Shown: piece by piece, positions 19,573 through 27,666 of the stretch
Position numbering within the stretch: position 1 is the first letter of the stretch
Layout of the letters: every line of letters begins with the position of its first letter
Assembly (NCBI RefSeq): GCF_000335475.2
Contig: NZ_ANAH02000007.1
Location: 434,001 to 498,000, forward strand
DNA from: Cystobacter fuscus DSM 2262
Lineage (GTDB): Bacteria; Myxococcota; Myxococcia; Myxococcales; Myxococcaceae
Length of the DNA stretch: 64,000 nucleotides
Direction of reading: 5' to 3'
The notes under the pieces: generated by a model
Database searches by the model: none
What the model saw: only the letters and a program-made list of their open reading frames with translations
Told to the model about the DNA's origin: nothing
Translations under genes and position numbers: made by a program

Positions 19573-19962
19573 TCAACCCTGGGAAGCGATGGCGATGGAC
19601 GACTCGTCCTCGTCGACCGCGGCCTCGGGGGCGGGAACCACCTGGAGGGTGGCGGCCACCGCGGACGGCTGCTCGAGCGCCGCGACGTTCTCGCCGGCCT
19701 TCTCCTTGGGCTTGCCCGCGCCCGAGCGGCAGGTGCGGCACCAGGGCTGATTGCGGATGGCTCCATCCGCCATCTTGCGCAGACCGAACTGCGCGAGCGG
19801 CTTGAGCGAGCGGCACTTGAGGCACATCAACGAGATGAGGACCTCCTGGCCCTCGGCATCGAAGATGGCCGACTTGCGACGCTTGCGCGGCTGACCCGCC
19901 TCGCGCGCCTTGGTCTCCTTGGAGCCCGGCGGCGGCATCATCGGGGTCACTTTGTAGAGCAT
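19573..19962 (-). CDS. Small zinc-ribbon-like protein
   Basis: 129 residues. The start at ATG 19962 is fixed by an upstream GGGGAGG 6 nt before it; a longer frame to 20019 lacks such a site. Two CxxC pairs (MCLKCRSLKPLAQF and PWCRTCRS) are about 28 residues apart with KMADGAIRNQ between, as in endonuclease VII/HNH-type zinc ribbons, but no catalytic histidine cluster is evident. The N-terminal part is basic and the tail acidic and Ala/Pro-rich. It may bind nucleic acid (inference). Confidence 0.72.
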   Translation of the reverse strand: MLYKVTPMMPPPGSKETKAREAGQPRKRRKSAIFDAEGQEVLISLMCLKCRSLKPLAQFGLRKMADGAIRNQPWCRTCRSGAGKPKEKAGENVAALEQPSAVAATLQVVPAPEAAVDEDESSIAIASQG

Positions 19963-20195
19963 GTGTTTCCTCCCCAGCCGGCGGGCCCTGATGGGAGCCT
20001 GAGAGGCTCCTCGGATCACGGCGCGCCGTCACTAGACTAAGGAGGAAAAGGGTAGTTGAAAACTGATCCCAAGCCGATTTTTCGGCCCGCGCGGCGATCC
20101 GTCCAGATCTCGGATACTTGCGGGGACTCGGCCGGGAACCCTCCTCCCGATCACCGGCCGATGGTGCGGCCAGCGACCGGGAGGCGCCAATTTTT

Positions 20196-22022
20196 TCATG
20201 GTCGTTCGGGGCGCTCGGAGGCCGGGCGCGCGGCGCACGGGCCGCCATCATCCACGTAGCTGATGCGGCCTGTAGCAGGTGCCGTCACCGGCGTGCCCCG
20301 GCTCTTCCACCACGCCGCGAGCGCCTCGCGCAGGGTCAGCTCGCGGCCGGCGCCCAGATCGATGCGCTCGGGCGGCACCTGGGACAGCACCACGCCCAGG
20401 CCCCCCGCGCCGCGCGCGAGGAAGTCCGGCAGGACGACCCGGTACATGCGCTTCGCATCCAGCGGCCGTCCATCCGGCAGCGTGGCGTCGCGGAAGCGCT
20501 GGGGCCCGGCGCAACGCGCGAGCGTCACCTTGAGACCGGAGACCTGGAACATGCTGGTGCTCGCGCCATAGGCAGCCGTCAGCAGACGACGCAGCTCGTC
20601 CGCGGAGAGCGTGACGATGGCCACGGTGTTGTCGAACGGCAACACCGCGTAGAGATCTCCGTACGTCATGGGGCCGGCCTTCATGTTGGCGCGCAGGCCG
20701 CCGGAGTTGACGAGCGCCACGTCCGCCTTCTCCATCTCCCGCATCGCATCGGTGATGACGTCGCCGAGCGCGCTCTCGGCCTCGTAGTTGCGCCCCAGGG
20801 GGGAGGCGACGGTGAAGCCCAGGGGACGGCGCTGCTCCTCCTCCACCCGGGCGAGCGCCGGGGCCACGACCGCCTCCACCTCCGGATCCGGCACCACCGG
20901 GCCCCCGAGGAAGGTGGGAGGCACGAGCTTCGCGTCCGCCCCCAGGTCCTTGAGCTTGCGCGCGTCACAGCTCCCGCTCTGCTCCTCCACCCGGACGCAC
21001 ACGGGGATCGCGGCCTGGAGCCGGGTGCGCTCGGGCAGCACCGCGTGGCTCACCGGGTCCACGAACAGCTCCAGCACGCCGAAGGAGCGGCCCTGGCCCT
21101 GGGTGGAGAGCACGGGCACGCCGTTGAAGAAGTGGCCCATGGCCTGGTGGGTGTGGCCGGCGAAGACGGCGTCCAGGGTGCCCGGGGGCAGGGATTCGAC
21201 GAGCCCGTAGATTTCTCCATCCGAGCGATCGCAGCTCGAGGTGTCGTGGGGATTGGACAGGTCCGCGCACTTGCCACCCGCGTGCGCGATGCCCACCAGC
21301 ACCTCGGCGCCCTGGGCGCGCAGCCGCTGGACGGCCTCGAGCGTGGCGGGCCGCATGTCACCGAATCGCAACGAGCCCAACTGGGCGGGGTTGCCGATGC
21401 GCGCGGTGGACGGCGTGGTGAGGCCCACGAGGCCCACCTTCACGCCCTGGAGCGTCACCAGCCGGGTGCCGTCGTTGCCGAGCCACGCGGGCGGCTTGCC
21501 CGAGTCACCGTCGAACACGTTGGCGGTGAGCAGGGGGAAGCGCGCCTGCTGGATGCGCGCGGTGATCGCGCCGAAGGCATCCTCGCCCGGCCCCGGCACC
21601 GCCTTGGGACCCACGGGCCCGTAGTCGAACTCGTGGTTGCCGAGCGCGGCGGCGGCGTAGCCCAGCTGGTTGTAGACATCGATGACGGAGGCACCCTCGG
21701 TGAGGTTGGAGGCGAGCGTGCCCTGGAAGAGATCGCCCGCGTCCACGAGCAGCACGCCCCCGGGGTTGTCGGCGCGCAGCCGGGCCAGGTAGCCGGCGAA
21801 GGCCGCCGCCCCGCCCTCTTCCAGCACCAGCCCGCTGCGCAGGGTGGTGTCATGGGGCATCAACCAGCCGTGGAAGTCATTGGTGCCCACCAGCGTGAGC
21901 CGCACGGGCTCGGCGGGGCGCGCGTTCGGGGCGGACGTGGTGGAGGAGAGGGAACGCGGGGCGCTCGCGCAACCCGCGGCCGCGAGGGCGACGCACGTGA
22001 GGAACAGTCGGGAGGGAGACAT
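20196..22022 (-). CDS. 5'-nucleotidase/metallophosphatase lipoprotein (UshA-like)
   Basis: 608 residues. It has a lipoprotein signal peptide (SRLFLTCVALAAAGC, lipobox LAAAGC). The calcineurin-like metallophosphatase domain follows with TNDFHGW, VDAGDLFQG, GNHEFDYG and VFAGHTH motifs. The C-terminal 5'-nucleotidase substrate domain (LVNSGGLRANMKAGPMTYGDLYAVLPFDNTVA) binds the nucleoside. It should hydrolyse extracellular nucleotides at the cell surface or in the periplasm. A second member of the family lies at 55103-56734. The previous gene on the strand ends 68 bp upstream. Confidence 0.92.
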   Translation of the reverse strand: MSPSRLFLTCVALAAAGCASAPRSLSSTTSAPNARPAEPVRLTLVGTNDFHGWLMPHDTTLRSGLVLEEGGAAAFAGYLARLRADNPGGVLLVDAGDLFQGTLASNLTEGASVIDVYNQLGYAAAALGNHEFDYGPVGPKAVPGPGEDAFGAITARIQQARFPLLTANVFDGDSGKPPAWLGNDGTRLVTLQGVKVGLVGLTTPSTARIGNPAQLGSLRFGDMRPATLEAVQRLRAQGAEVLVGIAHAGGKCADLSNPHDTSSCDRSDGEIYGLVESLPPGTLDAVFAGHTHQAMGHFFNGVPVLSTQGQGRSFGVLELFVDPVSHAVLPERTRLQAAIPVCVRVEEQSGSCDARKLKDLGADAKLVPPTFLGGPVVPDPEVEAVVAPALARVEEEQRRPLGFTVASPLGRNYEAESALGDVITDAMREMEKADVALVNSGGLRANMKAGPMTYGDLYAVLPFDNTVAIVTLSADELRRLLTAAYGASTSMFQVSGLKVTLARCAGPQRFRDATLPDGRPLDAKRMYRVVLPDFLARGAGGLGVVLSQVPPERIDLGAGRELTLREALAAWWKSRGTPVTAPATGRISYVDDGGPCAARPASERPERP

Positions 22023-22090
22023 GAGGGCGCCGAGTTGAGCCCAGCGCCCTCCCCCTGGCAACCCGCCTCGGGCCCGCGGGGGACGGCGGG

Positions 22091-23194
22091 CTACCCTGCC
22101 AGGACGTGGGTATACGCGGCGAGGGTCTGCTCCGCGCAACGGGCCCAGGTGAACGCGGCCGCGTGCCGCGCCCCCGCCTGGGCCCAGTGCCGCCGCTCCT
22201 CCTCCGAGCGCAGCAGCCGATCCACCACCTCCGCCAGCCCCTCCGCGTCGTCCGGCCGCACCGCGGGCGCGGCGCTTCCGCACACCTCGGGCGTGGCGCC
22301 CGTCGTGGACACGATGGCGGGCGTGCCCAGCCGCATCGCCTCCAGCGGCGGCAGCCCGAAGCCCTCGTACCTCGAGGGGAAGACGAACACCGACGCCCGC
22401 CGCATCAGCTCATAGAAGACGGACTCCGGCTGGTAGCCCAGCGCGCGGATGTCATGGCCCTGGGCGCGCAGCCGCTCCACCCGTCCCTCCACCGCTCCCG
22501 AGCCGAACCAGCGCTGCCCCACCAGCACCAGGGGCACCGCACGACCCCGGGCCTTGAGCCGCTCGAGCGCGTCCAGCACCAGGCCCACGTTCTTGCGCAC
22601 GTCCAGCGAGCCCGCGTACAGCACGAAGCGCGAGGGCAGCGCCTGGGCGCGCAGGAAGTCCAGCGCGGCGGCGTCCGGCACGTGCCGGTCCACATGATCC
22701 ACGCCGTTGTACACCACCGCCACCCGGCCCTCCGCCTCCGGGTGGCGCGCGAGCAGATCGTCCCTCGTGCGCTCGCTCACGCAGAGGATCCGATCCGCCA
22801 CCTGGACGCTCCGGGCGAGCCACACGCGGAACTGCCAGTGGTAGGCGCGGGACACCGTCTCCGGCATCAACAGCGGAATCAGGTCATGCACGGTGACGAC
22901 GTAGGGGGTGCCGGGGGTGCGCACCAGGGGCAGGTTGAAGTTGCCCAGCGCGTGGTAGAGCCGCGCCCCCGACTGACGCAGCGCCTCGGGCAACCGACCC
23001 AGGACGTAGGCGGTGCGCCCCAACGTCCCCCGCGGTTCATCACCCGACACCCGGGCCCCCAGCCGCTGCAGCCGCACGCCTCGGGACTCGAGGCCCTCGG
23101 CCAGACAGTGGGTATACAGACCGATGCCCGTGATGGGCTCGTCCCACAGACTCGCGTCGAAAGCGACAGGACCAATGGACACGGGGCGCCTCAT
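22091..23194 (-). CDS. Glycosyltransferase family 4 (GT-B)
   Basis: A 367-residue GT-B enzyme. The N-terminal domain has the GIGLYTHCLAEGL acceptor loop. The C-terminal donor domain has FVLYAGSLDVRKNVGLVLDA near residue 205 and the E-x7-E motif in YEGFGLPPLEAM. It should transfer a sugar from an NDP-sugar to a lipid- or glycan-linked acceptor in the cytoplasm. It is divergent from the GT operon starting at 23226 with only 31 bp between the starts, so both promoters are packed into or beyond that gap. Confidence 0.9.
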   Translation of the reverse strand: MRRPVSIGPVAFDASLWDEPITGIGLYTHCLAEGLESRGVRLQRLGARVSGDEPRGTLGRTAYVLGRLPEALRQSGARLYHALGNFNLPLVRTPGTPYVVTVHDLIPLLMPETVSRAYHWQFRVWLARSVQVADRILCVSERTRDDLLARHPEAEGRVAVVYNGVDHVDRHVPDAAALDFLRAQALPSRFVLYAGSLDVRKNVGLVLDALERLKARGRAVPLVLVGQRWFGSGAVEGRVERLRAQGHDIRALGYQPESVFYELMRRASVFVFPSRYEGFGLPPLEAMRLGTPAIVSTTGATPEVCGSAAPAVRPDDAEGLAEVVDRLLRSEEERRHWAQAGARHAAAFTWARCAEQTLAAYTHVLAG

Positions 23195-23225
23195 AACACG
23201 GTGCTGTGATAGGCAGGGGCCCCCT

Positions 23226-25466
23226 ATGGCGGTCCATCAGCTGATTCCGAGCTTCGTGGCGGGCGATGCCACCGGACAGGCGGCCCTGCACCTGCAACTG
23301 CTGCTGCGCCGACTCGGCCATGCGGGCGAGCTGTACGCGGCCGAGGTCGGCCAGGGCCTGGGCTCCCTCGCGCACCCCGCCGCCGCGCTGCGCCCGGGGC
23401 CGGAGGATCTCGTCCTCTACCACCACGGCATCGCCTCGCCGCTGAGCGGCCAGCTCCTGCACCTGCCCTGCCGCCGCGGCGTCGTCTTCCACAACATCAG
23501 CCCCGCGAATACCTACGCGGGCACCCCGCTGGCCGAGGCACTGCGCACCGGGCGGGCCCAGCTCGCCGCCATGGCCCCCTTCGTGGACGTGGCCCTGGGC
23601 GTGTCGGACTACAACAGCGCCGAGCTGCGCGAGGCCGGCTACCGCGACGTGCACACCGTGCCCCTCTTCGTCGAGCCCTCCCGCTTCGCCCGGGCAGGTG
23701 CGGACACGGAGATGCTGCGGCGGCTCACGGGCCCCGGCCCCGTCATGCTCTCGGTGAGCCGCGTGGCCCCCCACAAGCGCTTCGAGGATCTGCTCGCGCT
23801 GCACGCGCAGGTGCTCGAGGTGCGGCCCCAGGCGCGCCTGCTGCTGGTGGGCGGCTATGAGCCGGGCAGCCGCTACTTCCGCTCGCTCCAGCGCACGGCC
23901 CGGGGACTGTCCGGGGTGCACTTCCTCGGGCGGCTCGACCATGCCCAGCTCGTGGCGGCGTACCGCTCGGCGGATGTCTTCGTCTCCATGAGCGAGCACG
24001 AGGGCTTCGGCGTCCCGCTCATCGAGGCCATGGCCGCCGAGGTGCCCGTGCTGGCCTACGCCGCGGCGGCCGTGCCGGAGACGCTCGGGGGCGCGGGCAT
24101 CGCCTTCGACGAGAAGCGCTTCGCCTTCCTCTCCGAGCTGGTGGTGGAGGTGTGCGAGGACAAGGCCCTGCGCGAACGGCTGCTCGCGGGCCAGGCCCGC
24201 CGGTTGAAGCACTTCTCCGCCGACGCGAGCCAGGAAGCCCTCGCGCGCGCCCTGCCTCTTCCTCCCAAGCCCGCGCGGCCCACCCGGAGCACGAGGAAGA
24301 AGCCCCGCGTGGGCTTCGTGGTGCAGCGCTACGGCGAGGTGACGGGAGGCGCCGAGCGCCACGCGCAGCAGGTGGTGGAACAGCTCGCGCCGCACTGGGA
24401 CGTGACGGTGCTCACCACCTGCGCGAAGAACCACCTCACCTGGGAGAACGCCTTCCCTCCGGGCGAGGAACGGGCCGAGGGGGGCGTGCGGATCCTCCGC
24501 TTCCCGGTGACGCGCGTGCGCCACATCCGGCCCTTCAACGCCCTGTCCCGGCAGGTGTTCGATCGGAGCAACGAGCGGCTGCGCGAGGAGCACTGGGTGG
24601 CCGAGCAGGGGCCGGTGGTGCCCGGGCTGCTCGAGCACCTGGACACGCACGGCGCCGACTACGACGGCTTCGTCTTCTTCACCTACCTCTACGCGCCCAC
24701 GGTGTGGGGGCTGCCGCTGGTGGCGGACCGGGCGGTGCTCGTGCCCACGGCGCATGACGAGCCGCCCCTGCGCTTCGGCGCCTACGCGGACGTCTTCGAG
24801 CGCCCGCGCGCCCTCTTGTGCAACACGCCCGAGGAGGTGGCGCTCATCGACCGGGCCTGGCCGGGTCATGCCCGCGCGCGGGTGGTGGGCGTGGGGGTGG
24901 AGGTGCCTCCGGACGTGAAGCCCCAGCGCTTCCGGGAGCGCCACGATCTGCACAACCCCTATCTGCTCTATCTGGGGCGGTTGGAGGCCGGCAAGGGCAT
25001 CCCCGAGTTGCTGTCGCACTACCGGGAGCTGCGCGCGCGCTTCCACGACGCGCCGGATCTGGTGCTCGCGGGCGAGGCGCACATGGAGCTGCGCGGCGAG
25101 GGCGTGTACGCGGTGGGCCGCCTGAGCGAGCAGGAGAAGTACGACGCGCTGGCTGGAGCCCTGGCGGTGACGGTGCCCTCGCGCTTCGAGAGCCTGTCGC
25201 TGCTCACGCTGGAGGCCTTCGCCTCGGGCACGCCGGTGCTGGTCAACGGGCACTCGGAGGTGCTGGTGGGCCAGGTGGAGCGCAGTGGCGCGGGCCGCGT
25301 CTACACGGACCTGGAGTCCTTCATCTCGGGGCTGCGCGAGGTGGGCGAGCAGCGCGACCGGTTGAGCCAGAAGGCCCGGACGTACGCCGAGCGCCACACG
25401 TGGCCGCAGGTGGTGGACGCCTACCGCGAAGAGATGGAGCGCATCGTGAGGGAGAAGAGCCGATGA
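23226..25466 (+). CDS. Tandem double glycosyltransferase (two GT-B modules)
   Basis: 746 residues from ATG 23226. There are two GT4-like modules in one chain. Module 1 (about 1-350) has VMLSVSRVAPHKRFEDLL and the E-x7-E in HEGFGVPLIEAM. Module 2 (about 360-740) begins with the donor-binding GGAERHAQQVVEQL, then LLYLGRLEAGKGIPELL and the E-x7-E in FESLSLLTLEAF. The linker is basic (RPTRSTRKKPRVG). The arrangement implies two sequential sugar transfers by one protein. It heads a three-gene operon with ATGA overlaps. Confidence 0.9.
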   Translation: MAVHQLIPSFVAGDATGQAALHLQLLLRRLGHAGELYAAEVGQGLGSLAHPAAALRPGPEDLVLYHHGIASPLSGQLLHLPCRRGVVFHNISPANTYAGTPLAEALRTGRAQLAAMAPFVDVALGVSDYNSAELREAGYRDVHTVPLFVEPSRFARAGADTEMLRRLTGPGPVMLSVSRVAPHKRFEDLLALHAQVLEVRPQARLLLVGGYEPGSRYFRSLQRTARGLSGVHFLGRLDHAQLVAAYRSADVFVSMSEHEGFGVPLIEAMAAEVPVLAYAAAAVPETLGGAGIAFDEKRFAFLSELVVEVCEDKALRERLLAGQARRLKHFSADASQEALARALPLPPKPARPTRSTRKKPRVGFVVQRYGEVTGGAERHAQQVVEQLAPHWDVTVLTTCAKNHLTWENAFPPGEERAEGGVRILRFPVTRVRHIRPFNALSRQVFDRSNERLREEHWVAEQGPVVPGLLEHLDTHGADYDGFVFFTYLYAPTVWGLPLVADRAVLVPTAHDEPPLRFGAYADVFERPRALLCNTPEEVALIDRAWPGHARARVVGVGVEVPPDVKPQRFRERHDLHNPYLLYLGRLEAGKGIPELLSHYRELRARFHDAPDLVLAGEAHMELRGEGVYAVGRLSEQEKYDALAGALAVTVPSRFESLSLLTLEAFASGTPVLVNGHSEVLVGQVERSGAGRVYTDLESFISGLREVGEQRDRLSQKARTYAERHTWPQVVDAYREEMERIVREKSR

Positions 25467-25936
25467 AACTGCTGGGACGAGACATCCCCGCGCGCGAGCT
25501 GATCGCGCGCATCGAGGAGCGCCTGCGCACGCGGGGCCTGCCGTCCTCCGAGCCCGTGGACGTGCCTCCCTCCGGCGTGGAGCCCCGGGTGGATCCCCTC
25601 GCCTTCAACCTCCAGGCGCTGGCGGAGCACTCGGACCCCACCCGCCCGCTGCCCCCACACACCCACCGGGGCGGCGCGGGCCAGCTCGTGCTGGTGGCCA
25701 AGTGGGCCTTCCGCCAGACGTGCCAGGTGTTCATCAACGAGACGCTCGGCCGCCAGCGCGCCTTCAACGGGCATGTGCGCGACTCCTACGCCCAGCTTTC
25801 CGCCGAGGTGGTGCGGCTACGCGCCGAGGTGGAGGCCCTGCGTGCCGCCCAGACACCTCCTCCGGAGCCGACTCCAGCGCCCACTCCGACGCCGCCCTCG
25901 AAGCGCCGCGCCGCCAAGACGCCAGGGCGGGGATGA
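25463..25936 (+). CDS. Hypothetical protein between glycosyltransferases
   Basis: 157 residues; the start overlaps the upstream stop (ATGA) and its own stop overlaps the next start (ATGA). The N-terminal half is a basic amphipathic helix (RELIARIEERLRTRG), the middle has FINETLGRQRAFN and a short coiled coil (SAEVVRLRAEVEALRA), and the last 30 residues are a Pro/Thr-rich basic tail. There is no signal peptide. Translational coupling on both sides suggests it assembles with the flanking glycosyltransferases, but no family is recognised. Confidence 0.75.
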   Translation: MKLLGRDIPARELIARIEERLRTRGLPSSEPVDVPPSGVEPRVDPLAFNLQALAEHSDPTRPLPPHTHRGGAGQLVLVAKWAFRQTCQVFINETLGRQRAFNGHVRDSYAQLSAEVVRLRAEVEALRAAQTPPPEPTPAPTPTPPSKRRAAKTPGRG

Positions 25937-27336
25937 ATACCCCCGCGCCCAACGATCGGTCCCTCTTCGCGCCCCTGGTCGCCATCGCGGCCGTGGGGCT
26001 CGGCTACGCCATCCAGGTGTCCAACGGAAACCTCCACCCGCAGTCGGTGACGTGGCTCACGGTGGCGGTGGTGACCTCGACGCTCGCCCTCGTCCTGCCC
26101 ACGCTCCGGCGGGAGGACGCCACCCGGCAGGCCGAGCGCCTGGCGGTCCTGGTGCTGGGCGCGGGTCTCATCTGGCAGTTCGCCCAGCTCTGCACGACCT
26201 CGCCCGCCATGTACCTGAGACCCGGAAGGGAGGGCTTCCAGCCCTTTCTCATGGGGATCGCGGCCGCGGCGGTGCTCGCGGGAGCGGGGCTGGGAAGTGA
26301 CTCGTGGCTGGGCCGCTGGCGGCTGCCGCTGCTCGTGGGCGTCCATCTGGCGCTGGGCTACTGGATCCTGCGCGCCTCGCCCCGGCCGCACATCGACGTC
26401 TTCGCCTGGCACGTCGAGGCGCTCCAGGCCCTGGGCCGGGGCGTGAATCCCTACGCCATCACCATGCCGGACATCTACGGACACGACCTGTTCTACGAGC
26501 CGGGGCTGCTGGCGAATGGCCGGGTCCAGGTGGGCTTCACCTATCCGCCCCTCAGCCTGCTGATCGCCGGAATCGGGTATGTGCTCGGCGGGGACTACCG
26601 CTGGGCCAACCTGGTGGCGATGGGGCTGGCCGCGGTGTTGATGGGCCAGTGCCAGCCGGGACGCCTGCCCGCCGTCGCCGCGGCGGTCTTCCTCTTCACC
26701 CCGCGGACCTTCTTCGTGCTCGAGCAGGGCTGGACGGAGGCCCATATCGCGTTCCTCATGGCGTTGACCGTCTGGAGTGCCTGCCGCGCCCCCCGGGTGC
26801 TGCCCGTGGCGCTGGGCCTGCTCTTCGCCAGCAAGCACTACCTGATCCTCGCCGCCCCGCTCGTCGTCCTGCTGCACCCGGGCCCCTCGCCCTGGCGCGC
26901 CACGGTGCGCACCGTGCTCAAGGCCGTGGCCGTCGCCGCCGTGATCACCCTGCCCTTCGCCGTGCTCGATCCGGTGGCCTTCTACCAGGACATGATCACC
27001 TTCCAGTTGCGCCAGCCCTTCCGCGTCGAGTCGCTCAGCTATCTGGCCTGGTGGAACCAGCACATGGGCGTGCGGCCACCGCCCCTGCTGGGCTTCGTCG
27101 CGGTGCTGCCGGTGATTGGCCTCGCTCTCTGGCGAGCGCCTCGCACCCCCGCGGGCTTCGCGTTGGCGGTGGGCCTGCTGATCATGATCTTCTTCGCCTT
27201 CAGCAAGCAGGCGTTCTGCAACTACTACTACTTCATCGTCGCCGCCCTCTGCTGCGCGCTCGCCGCCTGGAACGCCCCCGTGCGGTCCCTCGCCACGCGG
27301 ACCCCCGCTCCAGCCACTCCCCCCACCGCCACCTGA
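25933..27336 (+). CDS. GT87-like polytopic membrane glycosyltransferase
   Basis: 467 residues with about ten to twelve hydrophobic segments. The first luminal loop contains HIDVFAWHVEALQALGRGVNPYAI, the D-x-(n)-G-x-NPY pattern of polyprenyl-phosphate-sugar-dependent (GT-C/DUF2029) enzymes. It should add a sugar, probably mannose, on the periplasmic side of the inner membrane. As the last gene of the 23226 operon it extends a role in building an extracytoplasmic glycan. The C-terminus ends in a Pro/Thr tail. Confidence 0.78.
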   Translation: MNTPAPNDRSLFAPLVAIAAVGLGYAIQVSNGNLHPQSVTWLTVAVVTSTLALVLPTLRREDATRQAERLAVLVLGAGLIWQFAQLCTTSPAMYLRPGREGFQPFLMGIAAAAVLAGAGLGSDSWLGRWRLPLLVGVHLALGYWILRASPRPHIDVFAWHVEALQALGRGVNPYAITMPDIYGHDLFYEPGLLANGRVQVGFTYPPLSLLIAGIGYVLGGDYRWANLVAMGLAAVLMGQCQPGRLPAVAAAVFLFTPRTFFVLEQGWTEAHIAFLMALTVWSACRAPRVLPVALGLLFASKHYLILAAPLVVLLHPGPSPWRATVRTVLKAVAVAAVITLPFAVLDPVAFYQDMITFQLRQPFRVESLSYLAWWNQHMGVRPPPLLGFVAVLPVIGLALWRAPRTPAGFALAVGLLIMIFFAFSKQAFCNYYYFIVAALCCALAAWNAPVRSLATRTPAPATPPTAT

Positions 27337-27666
27337 GCGCGGCGGACAACCCCCGGAGCCGGGCGGGGACTCGGATGAGCGCGCCAGTTCGTGCGCCTTC
27401 CACCGAGATTTCCACTGCCGGTGCTACCCATGCTCGCCCGGCTCCCACCGCTCCAGGGGACGGTGTGGGTGTCCGCCCTGTTGCCGCCCGTGATCGCGCG
27501 CCTCGGCGACGCGCTCCAGCAATGGGGCCGAGGAGGAGAAGGGGTGAGGCACGCCCTCCCGCCCGGCTGGCGGTCCCGCTTGCTTTCCAGGCGGTAAGTC
27601 GCGAAATAGGAGCGGATCCAGCAACCGTTCCACTCTGGTTGCCCTCTCTCCTTGACGGCCCGTGAC
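27337..27666. other. 330-bp intergenic stretch
   Basis: Only a weak GC-rich hairpin (CCCGG/CCGGG near 27350) follows the membrane glycosyltransferase stop. The rest contains short frames with unremarkable codon use. It presumably holds the promoter of the large oxidoreductase; no hexamer pair stands out. Confidence 0.4.

Noticed and set aside
18302-20251. 649-codon reading of the propeller-like gene
   Set aside because: The upstream 230 codons overlap the zinc-ribbon gene, which has its own clear start and CxxC pairs; ATG 19555 was preferred.
23013-23225. Upstream extension of the tandem glycosyltransferase
   Set aside because: Overlaps the divergent glycosyltransferase gene and lacks the family N-terminus; ATG 23226 fits.
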